Shown here piece after piece: positions 58,605 through 64,000 of a stretch of DNA of 64,000 nucleotides. Where the stretch lies: NCBI GenBank assembly GCA_030035585.1, contig CM057481.1, forward strand, positions 57,545,128 to 57,609,127, written 5' to 3'. The position numbers and the translations under genes are program-made. The notes beneath the pieces are model-generated. The model did no database searches and was not told the origin of the DNA. It saw only the letters and a list, made by a program, of their open reading frames with translations. The stretch comes from Dugong dugon (Eukaryota; Chordata; Mammalia; Sirenia; Dugongidae). Positions within the stretch are counted from its first letter, which is position 1, and every line of letters begins with the position of its first letter.

Positions 58605-61600
58605 AACTTTTTCATGGATTTTTACAATAGAGGTCTCATACAATATTTGTCCTTTTGTGATTGACTTATTTCACTCAGCATAATGTCCTTCAGTTTCATC
58701 CATGTTATGAGATGGTTCACAGATTCATTGTTGTTCTTTCTCGTTGCATAGTACTCCATTGTGTGTATGTACCATAGTTTGTTTATCCATTCATCCGTTG
58801 ATGGGCATCTACATTGTTTCTATCGTTTTGCTATTGTGAACAATGCTGCCTTGAACATAGGTGTGCATATGTCTATTCGAGTGACGACTGTTATTTCTCT
58901 TGGATATATTCCTAGGACTGGGATTGCTGGATCGAATGGTATGTCTATTTCTAGCTTTCTAAGGAAGCCCCATATCATTTTCCAAAATGGTTGTATCATT
59001 TTGCATTCCCACCAGCAGTGCATAAGAGTTCCGATCTCCCCGCAGCCCCTCCAACAATTGTTATTTCCAGTGTTTTTGATTCGTGCCAGTAATGCCGGGG
59101 TGAGATAGTATCTCATTGTGGTTTTAATTTGCATTTCTCTAATGGCTAGTGATCAGGAGCATTTCCGCAAGTGTCTGTTGGCCATTTGAATGTCTTCTTT
59201 GGTGAAGTGTCTGTTGGTTTCCTTTGCCCATTTTTTAATAGGATTATTTGTCTCTTTGTTGTAGAGGTGTTGGATTTTCTTGTAGATTATGGAGATTAGA
59301 CCTTTGTCTGACTTGTACTGCCCCAAAATTTTTTCCCAGTCTGTAGGTTCTCTTTTGCCTCTTTTGGTGAAGTCTTTTGAAGAGCATAGGTGTTTGATTT
59401 TTAGAAGATCCCAGTTATCTAGTTTATCTGTTGGGGTTTGTGCGTTGATGGTTATGGTTTGTATCCTGTTAATGCCATGTATTAAGGCCTGAAGTGTTGG
59501 TCCTATTTTTTCTTCTATGAACTTTATAGTTTTAGGCTTTATATTCAGGTCTTTGATCCATTTTGAAGTTGTTTTTGTATATGGTGTGAGGTATGGGTCC
59601 TGTTTCATTTTTTGCAAATGGATATCCAGTTTTGCCAGCACCATTTGTTAAAAAGACTGTCTTTTCCCCATTTGATGGACTTCGGGCCCTTGTCGAAGAT
59701 CAGGTGACTGTAGGTGGATGGATTTACATCTGGGTTCTCAATTCTGTTCCATTGGTCAAAGTATCTGTCGTTGTACCAGTACCACGCTGTTTTGACTAAT
59801 GTAGCTGTATAGTAGGTTCTGAAGTCAGGTAGTGTGAGTCCTCCAACTTTCTTCTTCTTCAGTAGTGCTTTAATTATTCAGGGCTTCTTCCCTTTCCATA
59901 TGAAGTTAATGATTAGTTTTTCCATCTCTTTGAAGAATGTTGTTGGTATTTGGATCGGGATTGCGTTGTATTTGTAAATTGCTTTGGGTAGAATTGACAT
60001 TTTCACAATGTTGAGTCTGCCTATCTATGAGCATGGTATGTTTTTCCATTTATGTAGATCCCTTTGGGTTTCATGCAGTAGTGTTTTGTAGTTTTCTTTG
60101 TATAGGTTTTTTACATCCCTGGTCAGATTTATTCCTAAGTATTTTCTCTTTTTAGGGGCTATTGAAAATGGTATTGTTTTCCTGATTTCCTTTTCATCGT
60201 TCTCCTTATTGGTGTATAGGAATCCAACTGATTTTTGAATGTTTATCTTGTATCCTGCTACTCTGTTGAATCTTTCTATTAGTTCCAGTAGATTTCTTGT
60301 GGAGTCTTTAGGTTTTCTGTGTATAGTATCATATCATCTGCAAACGGACAGTTTAATTTCTTCATTACCAATTTGGATGCCCTTGATTTCTTTTTCTTGC
60401 CTTAATGCTCTAGCTAGAACTTCCAGCACAATGTTAAACACGAGTGGTGATAAAGGGCATCCTTGTCTTGTTCCTGCTTTCAAGGGGAATGTTTTCAGCT
60501 TCTCTCCGTTAAGATGATGTTGGCCGTTGGTGTTGCACAGATGCCCTTTATTATGTTGAGAAATTTCCCTTCCATACCTATTTTATTGAGAGTTTTTATC
60601 AGGAATGGGTGTTGGACTTTGTCAAATGCCTTTTCTGCGTCAATTCAGATGATCATGTGATTCTTTTCTTTCATTTTATTTATGTGGTGGATTACCTTGA
60701 TTGATTTTCTAATGTTGAACAATCCTTGCATACCTAGTATGAATCCTACTTGGTCGTGGTGTATTATTTTTTTGATATGATGCTGAATTCTATTGGCTAG
60801 AATTTTGTTCAGAATTTTTGCATCTATATTCATGAGAGATGTTGGTCTGTAATCTTCTTTTTTTGTGAAATCTTTGCCTGGATTTGTTATCAGCGTAATG
60901 CTGGCTTCATAGAATGAATTTGGAAGTGTTGGTTCCTCTTCTATGCTCTGAAATGGCTTGAGTAGTACTGGTACAAGCTCTTCTGTAAATGTTTTGTAGA
61001 ATTCTCCAGTGAAGCCATATGGGCCAAGGCATTGTTTGGTTGGGAGTTTTTTTATTACCTTTTCAATCTCTTCTCCTGTTATCGGTCTGTTCAGATTTTC
61101 AACATCACTTTGTTGTAGTTTGGGTAGGCCGTGTGTTTCTAGAAATTTATCCATTTCCTCTAGGTTTTCAAATTTGTTGGAGTAAACTTTTTCATAATAT
61201 TCTGTTATAATCCTTTTTATTTCAGTCGGGTCTGTTGTAATGTCCCCCATTTCATTTCTTATTTGGTTTATTAGTGTCCTCTCCTGTTTTTCTTTTGTCA
61301 GTCTGGCCAGTGGTTTTTCAATTTTGTTGATTTTTTTCAAAGAACCCACTTTTGGTTTTGTTGATTCTTTCTATTGTTTTTCTCTTCTCTATTTCATTTA
61401 TTTCTTCTCTGATCTTTACTATTTCCTTTCTTCCACTGGTGGTGGGCTTTTTTGGCTGTTCTCTTTCTATTTGTTTGAGTTGTTTAGTTAATGTTTTGAT
61501 TTTGTCCCTTTCTTCTTTTTTGATCTGTGCATCTATTGCTATAAATTGTCCTCTGAGGACTGCCTTTGCTGTGTCCCAAAGGTTTTGGTATGATGTGTTT

Positions 61601-62417
61601 TCATTCTCATTTGATTCTAGGAATTTTTTGATTTCATCTCTGATTTCTAATATTACCCACTGATGTGTAAGCAGGGTATTATTCAGTTTCCATGTAGTTG
61701 TTTTTTTTTTTTTTCCTGTCTCTTTCTATTGTTAATTTCTACCTTGATGGCATTGTTGTCAGAGAAGATACTTTGATTTATCTCAACGTTTTGGATCTTG
61801 TTGAGGATTGCTGTGTGGCCTAAGATGTGGTCTATTCTGGAGAACGTACTTTGCAGTGGTTGGATGCAGTGTTCTATATATGTGTATGAGGTCAAGTTGG
61901 CTGATTGTGCCCGTTAGGTCTTCTGTATCTTTGCTGAGTTTCTTCTTAGTTGTTCTGTCCTTTACTGAGAGTGGTGTGTTGAACTCTCCTACTATTATTG
62001 TGGAACTGTCAATTTCTGTTTTCAATGTTGTTAGAGTTTGTTTAATGTATCTTGGAGCCCTGTCATTGGGTGCATAGATGTTTATTATGGTTATGTCTTC
62101 ATGATGGTCGTCCCCTTAATCATTATGGAGTGTCCTTCTTTGTCTTTTATGGTAGATTTTGTTTTAAAGTCTATTCTATCTTAGATTAGAATTGCCACTT
62201 CTGCTCTTTTTTGGTAGTTGTTAGCTTGATATATTTTTTTCCAGCCTTTGACTTTTAATAAATTCACATCTTTGTTTCTAAGATGTGTCTCCTGTAGACA
62301 GCATATTGATGGATCCGGTTTTCTTATCCATTCTGTCACTCTCCATCTCTTTATGGGTGCATTGAGTGCATTTACATTCAGTGTAATTATTGATAGATGT
62401 GAGTTTGTTGCTGTCAT
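58605..62417 (-). pseudogene. L1 ORF2 (endonuclease-reverse transcriptase), near full length but inactivated
   Basis: Read on the minus strand from 62417, the start MTATNSHLSIITLNVNALNA is the ORF2p apurinic-like endonuclease, with the conserved CCLQETHL glutamate motif. A 234-codon open part (60645-61349) covers the reverse-transcriptase N-terminal region, including [11 protein letters not shown] and [20 protein letters not shown]. The C-terminal part (58820-59134) has [19 protein letters not shown], the cysteine-containing terminus. The span of about 3.8 kb equals a normal ORF2 of about 1,270 codons, so there is no large deletion. It is interrupted by several frameshifts and stops, one being a TGA at 60645-60647 just after HMII, so it cannot make active ORF2p. 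Confidence 0.93.
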
Positions 62418-62809
62418 TTTGTAGTGCTTTTTTCTGTGGTGCTGAAGTTTTCTTTGTTCTTCTTACTCTCTTGTGCTGAGTTACTTCTTTTTATGGATTT
62501 TTTTTTTCATTTCTTTTGTTTTTGTAGGTTTTGTTTTTGACGAGACTTTATGTTTTTCATCTTTATTTTTATGAGTTGGTTTGTTAACTTACTTTGTGGT
62601 TACCAGGAATTTTACCCTTATCTTTCTAAGTTTAAGTAGTCTACCATTACTTGGTATGGCCTTGCCTTCCTCTCCATTAGAACGTTCTATACCTGTGCCG
62701 TTTATTCCGTCTTTTATTTTTTTGATGTTGTTGTCATTTATTGATTAACTGCTCTGATTCCCTGTTGTATTTCTTTTGGTTTTGGATAGTCCTCGAGAAT
62801 TCATTTCCT

Positions 62810-63840
62810 AGATTGGTATCTTCCTCGTACGATCCTGCGTCCTAGCTTCTGCCTGTGAGCTGAAGCTGTTTGTCCTCAGATCGAAGAACTCCCTTTAATA
62901 ATTCTTGTAAGTTTGGTTTGACTTTTACATATTCCTTTAATTTCTGTTTATCTGGAAATGACCTAATTTCACCATCAAATTTGAATGAGAGGTTGGCAGG
63001 ATATATTATTCTTGGTTGACAATTTTTTTTCTCTCAAGATTTTATATATGTCATCCCATTGCCTTCTTGCCTGCATGGTTTCTGCCGAATAATCTGAGCT
63101 TAGTCTTATTGTTTCTCCTCTGTATGTGACTTCTTGTTTTTCATGAGCTGCTCTCAGGATTCTTTGTTTGTCTTTGGTCTTGGGAGTGTGCATATGATAT
63201 GCCTTGGTGATGTTCTTTGGGGGTCTCTTCTGTATGGGGTTCATTGAGCTTCTTGGATGGGCAGCTTTTCATCTTTCATGATATTGGGGAAGTTTTCTGT
63301 CAGCAGTTCCTCAATGATCCTCTCTGTGTTTTCTGTTTTCTCCCCCTGTTCTGGAATTCCAATCACTTGCAGATTTTTGCTTTTGATTGTGTCCCACATA
63401 ACTCTCAGGATCTCTTCATTTTTCTTTGTTCTTTTTTCTGAGTTTTCCTGAAACAGAGTTGTATCGAAGTGCTTGTCTTCAATTCCACTGATCCTGTTTT
63501 CCACCGTTTCAAATCTGCTTTTGAGCCCTTCTGTGACATCATTCATTTCTGAAATCTTGTTGTTTATCTTTTGGATTTCTAATTGTTGTTTTTGTATAAT
63601 TTCTAGTTGTTAATTTATTTTGGCATCTTGTTCCTGCATCATCTTCCTGCATTCTTTGAATTTTTTGTCCGCATTTTCCATGAATTTGTCTATTTTTTCC
63701 TCTTGTTTGTCAGCTTTTTGCCTCAGTTCTTGGAGAGTTCTGAGTTTTAGAGGTTTGAATTCCCCATCAGGTAGTTCTAGTGTGTTTTCTTCCACAGGAG
63801 AATCATCTGATGTTTTATTTTGGACGCCTAATGAAACCAT
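62810..63840 (-). pseudogene. L1 ORF1 (ORF1p RNA-binding protein), inactivated
   Basis: Minus-strand text from 63840 encodes a lysine/glutamate-rich coiled coil (LQELRQKADKQEEKIDKFME), then SRFETVENRISGIED, the RRM-like IKSKNLQVIGIPE and the C-terminal QVTYRG-like EVTYRGETIRLSSDYSAET and QARRQWDDIY segments. Stops or frame changes occur near 63607, 63240 and 62990. ORF1p trimerises and coats L1 RNA. It ends about 400 bp before the ORF2 start, a longer spacer than in human L1. Confidence 0.88.
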
Positions 63841-64000
63841 CCTGTCCAGTTTTTGTAAATGTTTGATATTGTCTGCTGTTTTCGGGGCATTCAGTAATTA
63901 TTTTTCTCGTTTATTGATTGTAGATTTGTTTGTTTTGTCCCTTTTTTCAAAAAAAAATTTTTACTATGTCTGAGCAGGCGGACTGTGTGTTCTTTGTTGT
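63841..64000 (-). mobile_element. start of the L1 5' UTR, cut by the window edge
   Basis: The text parallels 5930-6090 of the ORF2-less element (tttattgattgta, then the ctgagcaggcgg area), which leads there into the monomer array. Confidence 0.65.

Larger units (their letters stand above)
54472..64000 (+). other. SUCLG2: SUCLG2 downstream intron, 5' part (inferred)
   Basis: This stretch follows the gtacgt donor at 54472 and runs off the window. It contains a MIR, a SINE, two dinucleotide tracts and a large antisense L1 from about 57440. Positions 55920-57345 show no recognisable repeat or gene. Confidence 0.8.

Noticed and set aside
60645..61349. A host gene encoding a 234-residue protein
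   Set aside because: It is the reverse-transcriptase N-terminal part of L1 ORF2, in line with ORF2 pieces on both sides and ended by a point stop.

Overview
This window is nuclear genomic DNA from a placental mammal, most likely an afrotherian and probably an elephant. The evidence is a dense scatter of tRNA-like SINEs that start ggagccctggtggcacagtgg and end with a gagtcggaattgactcaacggcaa-type tail (both strands, about 25 copies, many with clear target-site duplications), L1 elements of one lineage-specific type, and older pan-mammalian repeats (MIR, L2, L1M, MER20, MER5, MLT1, ERVL-like LTR).

The only protein-coding gene I can support is SUCLG2 (GTP-specific beta subunit of mitochondrial succinyl-CoA ligase), on the + strand. 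Four consecutive internal exons are present, with consensus splice sites and compatible phases: 41747-41846, 42897-42987, 52320-52472 and 54382-54471. They encode about 145 residues of the N-terminal ATP-grasp region. The first exons, the promoter and the C-terminal half are not in the window. Positions 1-41746 are therefore inferred to be the 3' part of a very long upstream intron, and 54472-64000 the start of the next one.

Layout. 1-1260 is single-copy intron. 1273-8650 is an old antisense L1M broken by a young L1 3' fragment (2317-2700), an MLT1-type LTR (about 3015-3596) and a young L1 derivative (about 4092-8415) that lacks ORF2 and carries about 11 tandem purine-rich monomers in its 5' part. 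8650-37785 is intron with SINEs, MIRs, DNA-transposon relics (10002-10218, 14548-14871, 18763-18944), a perfect 33-bp-arm hairpin (24903-24979), a spliced-exon look-alike (23805-23943) and an ERVL-like solo LTR (about 32125-33116). 37785-40920 is a 5'-truncated antisense L1. 41747-54471 holds the SUCLG2 exons; the 9.3-kb intron between the second and third contains another old L1M (44925-48460) with a 21-bp minisatellite grown out of L1 sequence. 57345-64000 is a nearly complete but mutated antisense L1 whose 5' end lies beyond the right edge.

The gene and the repeats have no visible functional link. The items most worth a second look are the ORF2-less L1 with a monomeric 5' region, the perfect hairpin, the L1-derived minisatellite, the possible cryptic exon, and a tRNA-Gly-headed SINE.
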